A stretch of 64,000 nt of DNA, taken from NCBI RefSeq assembly GCF_004011695.2, contig NC_082422.1:682001-746000 (forward strand). The letters are read 5' to 3'. This DNA comes from Ascochyta rabiei (Eukaryota > Ascomycota > Dothideomycetes > Pleosporales > Didymellaceae). The notes under the pieces are model-generated. The model saw only the letters and a list, made by a program, of their open reading frames with translations, searched no databases and had not been told where the DNA came from. A program made the translations under genes and the position numbers. Shown here one piece after another: positions 12,020-23,293 of the stretch. Every line of letters begins with the position of its first letter. Positions within the stretch are counted from its first letter, which is position 1.

Positions 12020-13705
12020 ATGGATTTCTCACGTCTGCAATATCTTGGTCCCAATTTCATGGCACCAAATGCCTCTACAGTCAGCCTTCCTTCATCATTC
12101 CTGGAGACCTTCATTCCTGGCTACGGAATACTATCACAGATTGTTTTGCGCCTGTTTGGGATCGACATAGGCCTAGTCGTCTCTGGATGCGTCGTCATCT
12201 TTGGCCTCTCACACGCCGTTTTCTTCTTCAACTCCTACGTATATTCTTACTTTGACCGCTACTTTACGTCATCAGTGTCTATCGATGGCCACGATGAATT
12301 GTACCGGGAAGTTGTGGGATGGGTCACACAGCAACGGATGACCAAGGTTAGCAGAGACATCAGAGCCCATACGAAACAGCGAAACACTCACCAGGATTCC
12401 GATGATGACTCTGACGAAGATGGCAACATACCAGGTGGCAATAGAATCTTCAACTATGGGAGCTGGGCGAGCAATGTCCCACCACGGTACGAACCTAACT
12501 ACGGGACCGATAGGTTCGTTCACGATGGTCGCACCTTCACCTTGTCCAGAGACAGAAAAGAGAAGAAGAGTTGGTCGTGGGATCAGTACGATGAGTTCTT
12601 GACCATTCGTTGTCTCGGCCGAAACACACAGCCTATCAAGAATCTTCTGCTGCACATCAAGAAGTGGACTCTGAAGAATGAGAACAAGACAACAAGTATC
12701 TATCGGCCTCTGCCCAAAAGCGACAACGGCGGCGAAACCGGGTGGGACAGACAATCAAGCCGAGCATCGCGACCAATGGGCACTGTGTCTCTTGGTCGCG
12801 AGGAGAAGAGGACTATCGTCAGTGACATCAACGAATACCTCCAGCCCGAGACGAGGCGATGGTATGATGCGCGAGGCATCCCGTACCGGAGAGGGTATCT
12901 CTTCCACGGGCCACCGGGTACAGGAAAGACATCGCTGTCCTTCGCCTTGGCCGGCATTTTCGGGCTTCACATCTACTGCATTTCTCTTAGTGAGGTTGGT
13001 CTTGCTGAAGCTGACCTGAACAAACTTTTCAGCGAGCTTCCACGACGTTGTATCGTTCTACTGGAGGACATTGACTCTGCTGGTTTGCGTCGTGATGACG
13101 AGGCACCATCCAGCGAACCTACTCCACCGCCTACTTTGGGCGTTGCGAAGACTCCTGTATGCGAGCCTTCAGGGCCTCGCAAGAGTCTAATCAGTTTGGC
13201 CGGTCTGCTCAATGTCATCGATGGTGTGGCTTCTCACGAAGGGCGCGTTCTTGTTATGACTACAAACCGCCCGCAAGCGCTGGATGAAGCTCTCACCAGA
13301 CCAGGACGGGTGGACATTCGTATTGCCTTCTCGCTAGCGACGCACGTCCAGATCAAAGAGATCTTCATGCGCATGTACGGCACTGATAACAATGCGCAGA
13401 AATCAGTCGTTACGAAGAAGTCACAGCGCACGGCGAAGCCGAGAATCATCAGCGAGAAAAGACAGGACGAGGATGACAACGATATCGAGGACCTGCTGTT
13501 CGATAAGGCAACCACCGAGACCCTTGGCAGAGACAAGCTGAAACAGATGGCGCAAGAGTTCGCAGACCAGTTACCAGAGAGCAAGTTTTCACCAGCGGCT
13601 ATTCAGGGCTACCTATTGACACGGAAACGAGAGCCCAGCAGGGCTTTGGAGGAAGCGGGTGCGTGGAGGGACGAACAGCTTGAAGCGCTGGACAAAAAGA
13701 GATGA
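12020..13705 (+). CDS. BCS1-like AAA+ ATPase
   Basis: Single exon, 561 residues from MDFSRLQ. A membrane segment near residues 45-75 (DIGLVVSGCVVIFGLSHAVF) is followed by a BCS1 N-terminal domain, then an AAA module. That module has Walker A GPPGTGKTS at about 296-304, Walker B CIVLLEDIDS at about 344-353, and a sensor region VMTTNRPQALDEALTRPGRVD. Authentic Bcs1 sits in the mitochondrial inner membrane and inserts the Rieske protein into complex III. Filamentous fungi have several divergent paralogues of unknown job, and this looks like one of them. About 30 extra Pro/Ser-rich residues follow Walker B, and a charged low-complexity insert (NAQKS...EDDNDIEDL) interrupts the C-terminal part. 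An alternative start at 11894 would add 42 residues. Function in mitochondria is inferred only. Confidence 0.85.
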   Translation: MDFSRLQYLGPNFMAPNASTVSLPSSFLETFIPGYGILSQIVLRLFGIDIGLVVSGCVVIFGLSHAVFFFNSYVYSYFDRYFTSSVSIDGHDELYREVVGWVTQQRMTKVSRDIRAHTKQRNTHQDSDDDSDEDGNIPGGNRIFNYGSWASNVPPRYEPNYGTDRFVHDGRTFTLSRDRKEKKSWSWDQYDEFLTIRCLGRNTQPIKNLLLHIKKWTLKNENKTTSIYRPLPKSDNGGETGWDRQSSRASRPMGTVSLGREEKRTIVSDINEYLQPETRRWYDARGIPYRRGYLFHGPPGTGKTSLSFALAGIFGLHIYCISLSEVGLAEADLNKLFSELPRRCIVLLEDIDSAGLRRDDEAPSSEPTPPPTLGVAKTPVCEPSGPRKSLISLAGLLNVIDGVASHEGRVLVMTTNRPQALDEALTRPGRVDIRIAFSLATHVQIKEIFMRMYGTDNNAQKSVVTKKSQRTAKPRIISEKRQDEDDNDIEDLLFDKATTETLGRDKLKQMAQEFADQLPESKFSPAAIQGYLLTRKREPSRALEEAGAWRDEQLEALDKKR

Positions 13706-14153
13706 GGTGTTGCTGCAACCTTCGAAAGTCTATCTCGAAGATGTCATCATGCCTTTCAGATGACCTATCGAGGCTGTGTGAAATCAGTCCATCTGTTTAG
13801 TGCATCGACACCGGGCTCTTGGCAATGCATGGCGACATGTGGGTGTGTGGCGTTAACGAAAATGGGCTAGGGAGAGGAGCATCATGTGGAGCACCTAGTG
13901 CGTGCGCAATAACCGGCGAGACTTTATCTTGCAAGATATTCAATGCAGGAAGCACAATTGAAATGTTCATCAACGACAACAGCTGCATCTCTAGCATCGT
14001 GATGATGGACATACGTCTTCACCATGGAATCCGATGGCGCAACCCGCACCATTAGAAGCGTGATGATGGCACAGCGCAGTACATAAAGAAGAGCGTCGAT
14101 CGTGGAATCTCAAATAACATGATGAACTAAAACCTAGGAGCAGCCAACGGTAG
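13706..14153. other. Intergenic
   Basis: About 450 bp between two plus-strand genes. It should hold the BCS1-like 3' UTR and the promoter of the GFA-family gene. No repeat or RNA gene was seen. Confidence 0.4.
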
Positions 14154-14786
14154 ATGCTCATGATGGTGCAGACTTCGCCAGCACTCAACACGTATCATCC
14201 TCCTTCCAGCAGCGACAAGCCTTTACAAAAGATCAATACTTACCCACCGACCGGCCGCTGTCCCTGCTCCCACGTAACTTACACCCTCTCCTCCGCGCCC
14301 CTCACAGTCCACGCATGCCACTGCACCTACTGCCAGCGCGAAACCGGATCTTCCTTTGCGCTCAACGCAATCTACGAACCCGACCGCATTGCCCCCACAA
14401 ATGGCGTTACAGAAGCACAACTCCTGCACAAAGCAATACCAACTGCATCTGGTCCACAAGGACAAACCATGGTGCGATGTCCTGAGTGCTTGAGCGTCGT
14501 GTGGAGTCACTATGCAGCCGAAGGCCCGCTGAAGATTGTCAGAGTAGGGACGATTGATGGGGCGGTGGACGCAGCCGGGAGGTATGTAGCGAACGGTGGG
14601 CTAGAGCCGCATGCGTATATCTTCGCTAGGGATGAGAAGAGGCATCGATGGTTTGGCGTTCCGGAGGGGGCCTTTGTGTATGAGGGTCATGGACCGAAAG
14701 AGGAATGTTGGCCTGAAGAGAGTTTGGAAAGACTGTCTAGGTTCTCGTCGTGTGTCGCGGCTTTCGGGGACGCGAGAGAAAAGTGA
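14154..14786 (+). CDS. GFA/CENP-V family zinc protein
   Basis: Single exon, 210 residues. The core reads GRCPCSHVTYTLSSAP then CHCTYCQRETGSSFALN (residues about 40-80). This is the Cys-x-Cys plus CxxC pattern of the GFA (glutathione-dependent formaldehyde-activating)/CENP-V fold, which binds zinc in an Mss4-like beta barrel. A further CxxC-like pair, RCPECLSVVWSHY, lies near residue 110 as the family expects. Members are common and numerous in Pezizomycotina; most have no tested substrate, so enzyme activity should not be assumed. The start could be the Met at 14154, 14160 or 14163; the N-terminal 35 residues are low in family signal. Confidence 0.85.
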   Translation: MLMMVQTSPALNTYHPPSSSDKPLQKINTYPPTGRCPCSHVTYTLSSAPLTVHACHCTYCQRETGSSFALNAIYEPDRIAPTNGVTEAQLLHKAIPTASGPQGQTMVRCPECLSVVWSHYAAEGPLKIVRVGTIDGAVDAAGRYVANGGLEPHAYIFARDEKRHRWFGVPEGAFVYEGHGPKEECWPEESLERLSRFSSCVAAFGDAREK

Positions 14787-15622
14787 GCATTGATGAGTTG
14801 TACAGATGCAATGGTAGATATCAAAGACAAGGTTAAGTTGGAGAATTACATTGTGTATCGAGACATCATAGTCATAGCCTTAATTGAGACGTGGTTATGC
14901 GCATGTGTGAACGTCCTGCGCACTATCCAAACTTAGCGATCCTGTGTAAGGGTTAAGTTGTGCGAGACAAAGAAGTAGCAGCCCACGCAGCCAATCGGAA
15001 AGCTGCACTAGTGTGTTTCACTACAATTCAGCCACTTGCTCGTGCATGACCCATTTCATCACATCACTCTCCTGGCCCCAAACATCTCAGCGCTTACTCG
15101 AGGCACGAACGCACTGCCACGCACTGCCACGCGCCATGTCACGCCCCAACCAGTCTCAACACCGTATTCCGCGCAGACTCACACCCGACTTTCCGTAGCC
15201 GGCTCAGCTGGTGTCTGGGCAAACCCACAAATCACCATCTAAGGCAAGCATGTGGGGCCCGAAACGGCAATACCATTTGCCGATCACTGCTGCTATGTCT
15301 AAACAAGATGGAGGCGGCCTTTCTCGTAACCTAGAAGCCTAAGACTTCCAAGATTGGTGCGCATGGCCGACGTGCACGCGAAGGCTGCGCAGCCGGTAAG
15401 GCAGATATGCGGGAAGATGTTAAGGGCTGCTGGCCCTGCACAGTCGCTGGTTTTACCCACTTGTCTTAGTTGCTGTCGGTGAGCTTTTAGCAAATTGGTA
15501 AAGGAGGATATCCCTGCTGCGATCATCCGAGTGGAGGCCTGAATACACAGCAATAAGAGAAGGGAATCTGCATTGTGCCTGGCTGAATCTCTGCAACGAA
15601 CCATCACGTCGCATTCCCCGGT
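14787..15622. other. Intergenic
   Basis: About 835 bp upstream of the S41 peptidase gene. It has a CACTGCCACG direct repeat near 15111-15130, and otherwise no gene, RNA or mobile element could be supported. The promoter of the downstream gene is presumably here. Confidence 0.4.
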
Positions 15623-18020
15623 ATGAGGTCTACTCAGGTGCTACTGGCACTCATAGCAGTCGCTAGCACAGCACAAGGTCAATCTTTTATCGCTACGACC
15701 TCCAACCGATTTTCATCAATCGGAGACGTCGAACCGACAGCTACAGAAACAGTATCAGGGCCGATACAAACAGAGCAAGCATGTGCTCAAGTTGGAGAGC
15801 TCATATCTGATTCCAGACTGGAATTTCCCAGTGTCGAAGCTGAAGTGAGTACCAAGGATTCTCGCCACTTCAAAGTTGTGGCATGGGTTAACGTGCTTCC
15901 AGTTGGCATACGCATGTCTCAAGTCCGTTCCCATCGTGCAAGAAGCCGCGAATTACACGGTCAACTCAATAAAGCAAATGGTCGAGTTCCAATCGACTTT
16001 GACGTATCTCAAAGACCCACCTACTGGGTGGCCGAACGAAGCGGTAGACCTCATCGCAGGCCTAAACGACATTGGCTCAAAAGTCAACGACGGAAAATAC
16101 ACGAACGAGTATGACTTCGAAAACGACATTGCGGCACTATTTATTAAAGCTCACGATGGGCATCTCAGTTTCAACGGCATGGTTTATGGCGGCGCTTTCA
16201 GGTGGCGGAGAAATCTCAACATCGCATTGATTTCCGCGTCCAAGGATGGGAGTGAGGTGCCTCAAGTTTGGTCTGTTCGCGACTACAACGCTTCCCAAAC
16301 GGGCTATGAACCGTCTCCCATCACCCAGATTGACGGCCAGGACGTTCAACAATTCCTTGAAGCAGAGGCGCAGATGAATGCCTACCACGACCCAGACACA
16401 CGGTTCAATGCTTTGTTCTTCATGGCTAGTGCTGAGACGTATGGACTTTTCACGAGCCCAAGATTCTACCCAGGGCCTACTACAAACGTCACCTACGAAA
16501 ACGGTACCACAAATGAGTACACCAATGCGGCGGTGGTCTTACAATCCGAGACGTGGTCAAATATCTCTAGCCCAGAAGACTTCTACCAGGTATATGTAAC
16601 ACCCCAAGAAACGAGCTCATCAGGAACCAAAGCTAAGAAGAGAGACCCGAACTCACTTCCTTTCCACCTCGAGAACCCTCGCGACCACGAGTTCCAAGGT
16701 TACAATTCGATCCAGCACGGATCTGCGCCGCTCAACTACCCGGATCCTGTTGTGGCCCACTCGGCTGATCTTGTGCCTCTCGCAGGATACTTTGTCAATA
16801 CCGGAGCTGGTGAAATCGGTGTCTTCGTCGTGGGGACATTCAACACAGAAGACGTAGAGGGTGCGCAAGAGTTCCAAGCCGTGACACAAAAGTTCATTTC
16901 TGAAGCCAAGTCTCGCGTCGTCTCACGAATTGTTATCGACATACGTCAGAACGGGGGAGGCAAGATCCTTTCCGGCTACGACATGTACAAGCAGTTCTTC
17001 CCCAGCCAAGAGCCACAGACCCAGTCCCGCTGGCGTGGATCCCAAGCAGGCGAACTCTTTGGCAAGTCCATCTCCTCTTTCAACTCCCTGACCACTCTCA
17101 ACGCTCCTGTCTACGTCAGCCCATTCAGTAAAGCTGCGTACACCGATGCCAATGGCGCCGAGTTCGGGTCCTGGTCCGACATGTACCCACCCGTCCAGCA
17201 CCACGGCGACAAGTTTACTTCGCTCCTGAAGTACAATCTCTCAGATCCATCCACCACATCCGATAAAGTCCTCGCAGTCGGCATCACCATCACCGGTTAC
17301 AACGAGCGCTCAAACTTCACCTCGGACCCTTTCCGCGCCGAAGACATTGTGATTCTTTCCGACGGTCTCTGCGCCTCGACTTGCGCCATCTTCCTCGAAC
17401 TCATGGTCCAGCAGAGCAACGTACGCACCATTGCCGTCGGCGGACGCCCCACGCGCGGTCCCATGGTGGCCGTCGGCGGCACAAAGGGCACGCTAGTAAC
17501 GCCCTCGGAGTTCCTGCAAGCCATGTCCATATACGTAGCCAGTCAGTTCGCGACCAGCCGCCAACAGCTGAGCGACTGGGCAAGCTTCATGCCCAATGCT
17601 TTTGCCATTGCCGTTTCGGACGCGAGTGTCAACTTCCAGGATAGCATCAGAAAGGGCAAGGAGGGCAGCGGCGTACCAACGCAGTTTCTGAATGATACGG
17701 CGAATTGCCGCATCTGGTATGAGCCTCGCATGTATCTCAACGTGAGCAGTCTGTGGGAGAAGACGGCTGAGGTCGCGTGGGGAAAAAACGGCGCGCTGGA
17801 TGAGGGTGCGTGCGTGAGCGGCAGTGTGACGAGTAGGGAGCAGCAGACGGGTGGTGGCCAGGGGAACCCGAGTGGAACCCAGGACGAAGCTGCGGGATCT
17901 AGCGAGAGCAAGGATGCTGCGGCTGGATTGCGGCCGAGCGGTGAGGGGTGGACTGCCATTGTGGTTTGCGGCGCTGTGGTGTTGAGCTCAATGGGTGTGG
18001 GGATGGGGATTGTCTGGTGA
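15623..18020 (+). CDS. Secreted S41-type serine peptidase (CPAF-like), possible GPI anchor
   Basis: Exons 15623-15844 and 15903-18020 join across a 58-bp intron (GTGAGT...TTCCAG), giving about 779 residues. A signal peptide is clear (MRSTQVLLALIAVASTAQG). The C-terminal half holds the S41 peptidase core: IVIDIRQNGGGK for the conserved beta strand and glycine loop, and a nucleophile region near residue 560, LSDGLCASTCAIF, followed by VGGRPTRGPM. The region before it resembles the PDZ-like part of CPAF-related fungal S41 proteins. Many NxS/T sites fit secretion. The tail is Gly/Ser/Gln-rich and ends in a hydrophobic stretch (AIVVCGAVVLSSMGVGMGIVW), which suggests a GPI anchor or single membrane segment. 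Extracellular or cell-surface proteolysis is inferred; no substrate is known. Confidence 0.85.
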
Positions 18021-18233
18021 TGATGTCGGAAGACTTGCATTATTGGCGTTTGAGCGCGTCTGCTAGCCTTCGAATTGTGTCTGTAAATAGTTTCCATCAA
18101 GGAAAGAGGGTGGGTGTATGCCCCTGGTGTATCATATCCAAACGAAACAAAACAAAACAAAAGCAATGCTACTAAAACAATATCTGAAGATCGGTCATCC
18201 CGTTCGTCAAGCGCGAAGGTAAAAGACTGCTGT
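18021..18233. other. Convergent 3' flank, S41 peptidase / RTT109
   Basis: Only about 210 bp separates the stops of two convergent genes, so their 3' UTRs probably overlap. It contains an A-rich AAACAAAACAAAAC run near 18147. Confidence 0.5.
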
Positions 18234-19946
18234 TCAAGACTTTGGCTTCTTCCTCACAAGCTCAGCCCCCAGAACCTGAACGCCAATCGAACCATCCGCA
18301 GCAGCTGCAGGCGTAGGCTCGATCTTGACTTTCTTCCTGACCAAACCAGCATCCAAGCTCTGGGCCGCAGCCGCAGCATCGCCATCCTTCCTCTTCTTCC
18401 TCACACCCATGACCGTGACCGGCGTCGCACTCGGAGCAGCGGTAGGCGCCGAAACGGCTGCTTCTTTCTTGCCAACCACAGTCCAGCCCCAAGTCGCAAC
18501 GCCGCCCAAAACTGCGACTTCCTTCTTAAACTGCTGTGTGCTTCGCGCTGTGGCGGCGCGCGTGGCGAAGGAGGAGTGGACGAGGACTTCGTGTGCGCGG
18601 TTGTAGTTTTTAGTGCTGAAGCAGATTGTACCCCGTGAGGAGGCGGGCCAAATGAAGTAGGGGCTATTTTCTGGGGCTTTCGATGTAGAGGCTGTGGAGG
18701 TGTTGGAGACCGATGAGAGGTTTGAGGAGTTTGTTTTGATGCGTGGAAGAATCAGAGGAATTGGGCCAAAGTTCGCTTTGGGTTTTGTCCTGCGTTTGTT
18801 GGAGGAGATCTTCTTTATCCGTGGTTTGGGGAGGCTTTCTTGAGAGTCCATCGCTGATTGTTGGGAGAGTTGGGATAGCTGCGACGGTGTGTCTTCGTCT
18901 TCTTCGGGGATCAGGTCCTTGGGTGGTGTTAGGACAACCCATATGAAGCCCACTATCCTTCCGGATGAGCACTCTTGTCTAAAAGCCATGAACTCCCAGA
19001 ACTGGTCGAGCGTCTTCACGCTCTTCCACATGCCGTTTCCTCGTGATGGTGTTCCTCCATCCGATAGAACCGCTTCGCCGCGATCAGGAAGTTCTTCATC
19101 GAGCTCGTCGAGAAAACGCGCTTTTGGATCGTCTGGGAAATGTGGGACGAGACAGCGTGGTGGCGCGGCCGGGTGAGGCGCAATCTGTAGGAGCGGGTGT
19201 GCGGCAGCCCATCGTCGAGGGGCGTTCGGTACGGGCGGGGACGGCACGTAACGGAGTGTGTCATGAGACTCGTAGCCTGGGATGACGAGGTAGCCTTTGG
19301 CCGTGGTTGCAGATTGCGATACAGTGCCACTGCTCTCGCTCTCAATCAGCCTGTCCTGGAAGGGTTTTCGCTCTTCCTCAGCCTGATATTCCCATATCAC
19401 TGGATCCAAGACCTTGCACCACCACTTCACAAGTCCTCGATCATCAAGGACGTGCTTGTTTTTATTGTCGATACTCGCGGGAAAGAGATACTGATCTTGA
19501 GCTCTTGCAAACAACGATATGACCAGTTTCTTCCCTTCTCTTTGTCTTTCTCGTGCGAGCCATGATACAAAAGTGCCGCAGATAGTCTTCAGTGGAGATC
19601 CGCTTTGTGATCGTGGGAGTCGTAGCTCCGAGAGATAGCCTGTCGAGTCGGCCTTGGAGACGAAGATGGTTGTGAGACGCCGTGTGGTGTAGATCAGGAC
19701 CTCGATGGCAAGAACAAGCAGCTCTGGAGGTAACAATGGCTCTGGCACATCTTTTGGTGTGATGGTTGCAGACAGAAAGTGCGATTCGCAGTAGGTTCGC
19801 TCTGACCTACCGTGCGGCGGCGCGGAGAAGAGGGCGGGCGACTTGGAGGGTGGTGTCGAGTAATGGTAGAAGGTAAACGGCACGTCCTTTGGCAGCTGTT
19901 CTGCCAGCAAGTCTCTCAACGGCTTACGGCTAGGAATGCTCGCCAT
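18234..19946 (-). CDS. Histone H3-K56 acetyltransferase RTT109
   Basis: Single exon, 570 residues from MASIPSRKPL; an in-frame Met six codons upstream (19964) is possible. The N-terminal sequence through FTFYHYSTPPS and RTYCESHFLSATI, and the block LVLAIEVLIYTTRRLTTIFVSKADSTGY, are typical of the fungal Rtt109/KAT11 family. Family members acetylate H3 K56 (and K9) on new histones with the chaperones Vps75 and Asf1. This supports nucleosome assembly and genome stability during S phase. The C-terminal ~130 residues are low-complexity and lysine-rich with repeated VRKK motifs, which may serve as nuclear localisation signals. A long basic insert before this tail is also disordered. The gene is divergent from the mL57 gene and convergent with the S41 peptidase. 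Confidence 0.92.
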   Translation of the reverse strand: MASIPSRKPLRDLLAEQLPKDVPFTFYHYSTPPSKSPALFSAPPHGRSERTYCESHFLSATITPKDVPEPLLPPELLVLAIEVLIYTTRRLTTIFVSKADSTGYLSELRLPRSQSGSPLKTICGTFVSWLARERQREGKKLVISLFARAQDQYLFPASIDNKNKHVLDDRGLVKWWCKVLDPVIWEYQAEEERKPFQDRLIESESSGTVSQSATTAKGYLVIPGYESHDTLRYVPSPPVPNAPRRWAAAHPLLQIAPHPAAPPRCLVPHFPDDPKARFLDELDEELPDRGEAVLSDGGTPSRGNGMWKSVKTLDQFWEFMAFRQECSSGRIVGFIWVVLTPPKDLIPEEDEDTPSQLSQLSQQSAMDSQESLPKPRIKKISSNKRRTKPKANFGPIPLILPRIKTNSSNLSSVSNTSTASTSKAPENSPYFIWPASSRGTICFSTKNYNRAHEVLVHSSFATRAATARSTQQFKKEVAVLGGVATWGWTVVGKKEAAVSAPTAAPSATPVTVMGVRKKRKDGDAAAAAQSLDAGLVRKKVKIEPTPAAAADGSIGVQVLGAELVRKKPKS

Positions 19947-20160
19947 ACCAAGAATATCAAACAACCAGGAAACACCAGCAAGACCGCCCAGAGGCGCGTC
20001 GCGGTGAAAGCTGGGGAAGAGCGCGACTGCGGCTATTCTGCATTGGGCAAGGCGCGACCCGCAACTTTTCGAACTTCACCGTCGTCAACCACCAAGTGTT
20101 GCCGTGCTTCGCCCGCCATTACCTGCGCATCTCGCCTCCACCAAACACACACACGCCACA
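19947..20160. promoter_or_regulatory. Short divergent promoter, RTT109 / mL57
   Basis: Only 214 bp separates the start codons of RTT109 and the mitoribosomal gene, so the two must share one promoter region. No specific factor site was identified with confidence. Confidence 0.6.
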
Positions 20161-21022
20161 ATGGCATCCAAACGGGCGACTCGAATCCTGCTCTCCTCGG
20201 CCGCGCCGTCGCTGCGATGCTCTCACGCATCCAGACATGGCCTCGTGCGGACCTCCGCATGCGCTTTCTCGACCACCACTCCATCACAAGCACCTGAGTT
20301 CGAGACCGAATCAGCAGATAGGCCCCGATGGCAGCAGACACCGCCGCGCATGCAGGCGCCCTTCAGGATACGGCCGGCGGCAAAAGGAGGCGTGTTCAAG
20401 GTCAACGAAGACCCCAAGCGGCTAGACGACGCATACGTACGGATGCTGGGCCCTGGTGGTGACAAGGTGCTCGACGAGGAGGTCAAATGGCTGGCAGTGA
20501 CACACAAGAGCTTCGACCACGGAAGGCGGGGTTTCAACGACCGACTGGCGTATCTCGGTGTGTAGCGCATTGCATCAGGACAAAGGAGCTGTCAACTGAC
20601 GATATGCAGGCCGAAGGATAGTCGAGCTTCAGACCTCGCAAGCCCTCATCAATTCCCCACAAGTCAAAGCCTGGCCTCGAGAGCCCACGGGCGAGCCCAA
20701 GGTCGACAACTTTGGCCGCAGGCCCTTTCTCCACCCCGCCCTGGACGGCCTCGCAGGCCTGACCAACGAGGCCGAACAGACGGTGTTGGACAAGACACGA
20801 TTAGCACAGATTGCAGAGCGTTACGGCTTGGACAAGGTCACACGATGGACACCCAAGCGTGCGGACAACCTCTTGGGCTCTGGTCAAGAATCCGTACTCA
20901 TGACATCGCTGTACGCTATTGTCGGCGCTGTTGCAATGGAGCGCGGTGGCGAAGAAGCCAACAAGGTTGTGCAGAATAAGATCCTTACACCGCTGGGCTT
21001 CACTTTCAATGTTGACGCGTAG
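20161..21022 (+). CDS. Mitochondrial large-subunit ribosomal protein mL57 (RNase III-like)
   Basis: Exons 20161-20557 and 20610-21022, with a 52-bp intron (GTGTGT...TGCAG), give 269 residues. The start is rich in Arg, Ser and Ala (MASKRATRILLSSAAPSLR), as a mitochondrial presequence should be. The body is an RNase III-like fold: LAVTHKSFDHGRRGFNDRLAYLGRR aligns with the RNase III signature, where active enzymes have NERLEFLGD. The acidic catalytic positions are missing here, as expected for the structural ribosomal proteins mL57 (yeast Mrpl15) and mL44. I prefer mL57 because of the size and absence of a double-stranded RNA-binding domain. The intron splits the glycine of the signature. Confidence 0.82.
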
Positions 21023-21525
21023 TGCGGGGAAGCTATACATTGTACAATAATTGTATCTGTCGTCATGGGCCAGGGTTTTGCGCACTTGATAGCGATTGCA
21101 TTGGGACTTAGAGCTGCACAGGTTCGACCGGACAAGAGCAATAAAAAGCTCTTGACGATGAATGTTTCAAGAAGTGGACCTCAGGTTCTCTGGATTGTTA
21201 TGAGCACGCAAATGTGCGTCAGCTTGAATGCAGAGTAGTGACCTGATCCATGTATGCATTGAAAGCGAAAGCGCCGCGGAAAGCTCGGAGATGAACGTGT
21301 CTGTTTCACAGACTTTCGATCGAATTTTTGCACAACAGCAGCCGGCGCACAACGTAGCGTATCTTCAACTTCCCAGATAACTCTACGAAAGCTTGTTCTG
21401 ATACCTGCATAACAGAGCTAAATATACACGTGACGTGCCTGCCGAGGTGCAAATCAACCGTCACAGCGCAGCCTTGCTCACCCCCCAATCCGCGCCTTCC
21501 CCACATCCTTGCACAACTAACGCGC
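21023..21525. other. Intergenic
   Basis: About 500 bp between two plus-strand genes, with the mL57 3' UTR and the glucosyltransferase promoter. A CACGTGACGTG sequence lies near 21426-21436, about 90 bp before the downstream start codon, and could be a bHLH/bZIP-type site. This is only a pattern match. Confidence 0.4.
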
Positions 21526-23293
21526 ATGCGTCACGAGCTCTTCCCGAGCGCCGAGACCAGCAATGTCTCCAAGTTGCGCTTCTACGTGGCTGCCGGCAGC
21601 CTCATCTGGTTTGCGATAGTTTGGAGTGTTTGTGCCATTGGCTTCACGCAATTGTACGCACTCCTGTCGACGTCATATGCCAGGACAGCCAACTGATGCA
21701 GACAGATTCCGTTACTACTGGAGAAGACCACAGCCGGCAGCATGTATCACGTCCATGAAGGAGGAAGAGGTGCCTCATGTCACCGTAATTCGGCCTGTAT
21801 CTGGTTTGGATCCGCGCCTTTATGAGTGTTTGGCATCGAGCCTGCGCCAGACCTACCCTAAGCGCAAGATAGACAATGTCTTTTGTGTCGCCAATCGCTC
21901 AGATCCCGCGCTACCTATCCTCGAACGCCTTGTCCGCGACTTTCCTGAGTCTGATGTTCAAATCATGGTCGAGGAGGAGGACCCACTACTCAAGAGGGAC
22001 AGGACCGCGCTTGGACCAAATCCAAAGATCAGAAACATGAGCCGTGCATACCGAGAGGCCAAGGGTGACATTGTATGGATTCTTGACTGCAATGTCTGGG
22101 TGGGCAAGGGCATTGGCTCCAGATTCGTCGATCTGCTGTGTGGATACAGCAAGGACAAGGGAGGGAAGAGGAAGACCAAGTTCAAGTTCGTGCACCAGAC
22201 TCCGCTCACTGTGGACCTGGACTCACAGAGCTTGACTCTGGAGGAGCGGAAAGAGCTGTTGAGTGGAAAACCGGAGGAGCGGGAGAACACCACAGCTGCT
22301 GCAGCAAATTCTTCATCGAAAGCTTCAGGCAGTGCCTTCAAGAGACTACTACAACGTGGTGGTGGACGTCTCGACGAAGCATTCATGTCCTCGGCACATG
22401 CCAAGTTCTACCAGGCCATTAACACGGTCAAGGTCGCGCCTTGCATCATGGGCAAGAGCACCATGTTCCGTCGGTCGCAGCTTAACTACGTGACCTCCTC
22501 GAGCCCAAAGTACGCGCCTGGTATCGACTTCTTCTCTGACAACATCTGCGAGGACCATCTCATTGGTGACGCGCTATGGAAACAACCGCAAGCATTCGAG
22601 AAGCGCGACTACAAACCTGCAGCAGGTGAAAAGAAGGAGAAATGGGGGAAGCACGAAATGCTGTTTGGCGACTTCTGCTTCCAGCCTATAAGTCACACGT
22701 CTGTGGCAGCGTATCTGGATCGTCGTATACGCTGGCTGCGAGTCCGGAAGTATACGGTCACTCTGGCCACGTTTGTGGAGCCTGGCACGGAGAGTATGTT
22801 TTGCGGTGTATACGGTGCGTATGCACTGACCACTCTGCCGTACTTCCGCACGTTCATCAGCCCTACTTGGACATCATTCGTTTTGATATGGCTGCTGCAT
22901 ATGAGTGCATGGTGCTTTGTCGACTATGTCCAGTACCTTCTGCTGCATTCTGCAAAGACCGTAGAGATCGACGCTGATACGCCGGATTTTGTCCTACCAC
23001 AACGATCAAATGCCGCATATCACCGCGCTGAATCTCTGAAGCCTCTTCTCGAAGACAAGGCACCCGGTCAACCAAGCCTGCTCGACGGCGCACGGAGAAA
23101 TTTCTGCGAGTTCTTCTACGCCTGGCTTGGGAGGGAGTTCTTCGCGTTGCCTGTGTGGATTACAGCCTTCTGGGGTGGTGCAACGGTGGAATGGAGAGGT
23201 AGGAAATTTTACGTTGCACTGGACACAAAGGTCCATGAGATCTTGCCTCAGAAAAAGAAAGGTGCCGACCACGACATCAAAAGTAAGAAATAG
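21526..23293 (+). CDS. Ceramide glucosyltransferase (GT21)
   Basis: Exons 21526-21653 and 21706-23293 (52-bp intron, GTACGC...AGACAG) give about 571 residues. An N-terminal membrane segment (YVAAGSLIWFAIVWSVCAIGF) leads into the GT21 catalytic domain: VTVIRPVSGLDPRLYECL, a DxD-like WILDCNVWVG near residue 169, EDHLIGDAL near 325, and the (Q/R)xxRW motif in DRRIRWLRVRKY near 381. These are the D1-D2-D3-QxxRW residues of ceramide glucosyltransferases, which move glucose from UDP-glucose to ceramide on Golgi or ER membranes to make glucosylceramide. C-terminal membrane segments follow. A 25-residue Ala/Ser-rich insert (TTAAAANSSSKASG) interrupts the domain before SGSAFKRLL, as in other fungal enzymes. 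Confidence 0.92.
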
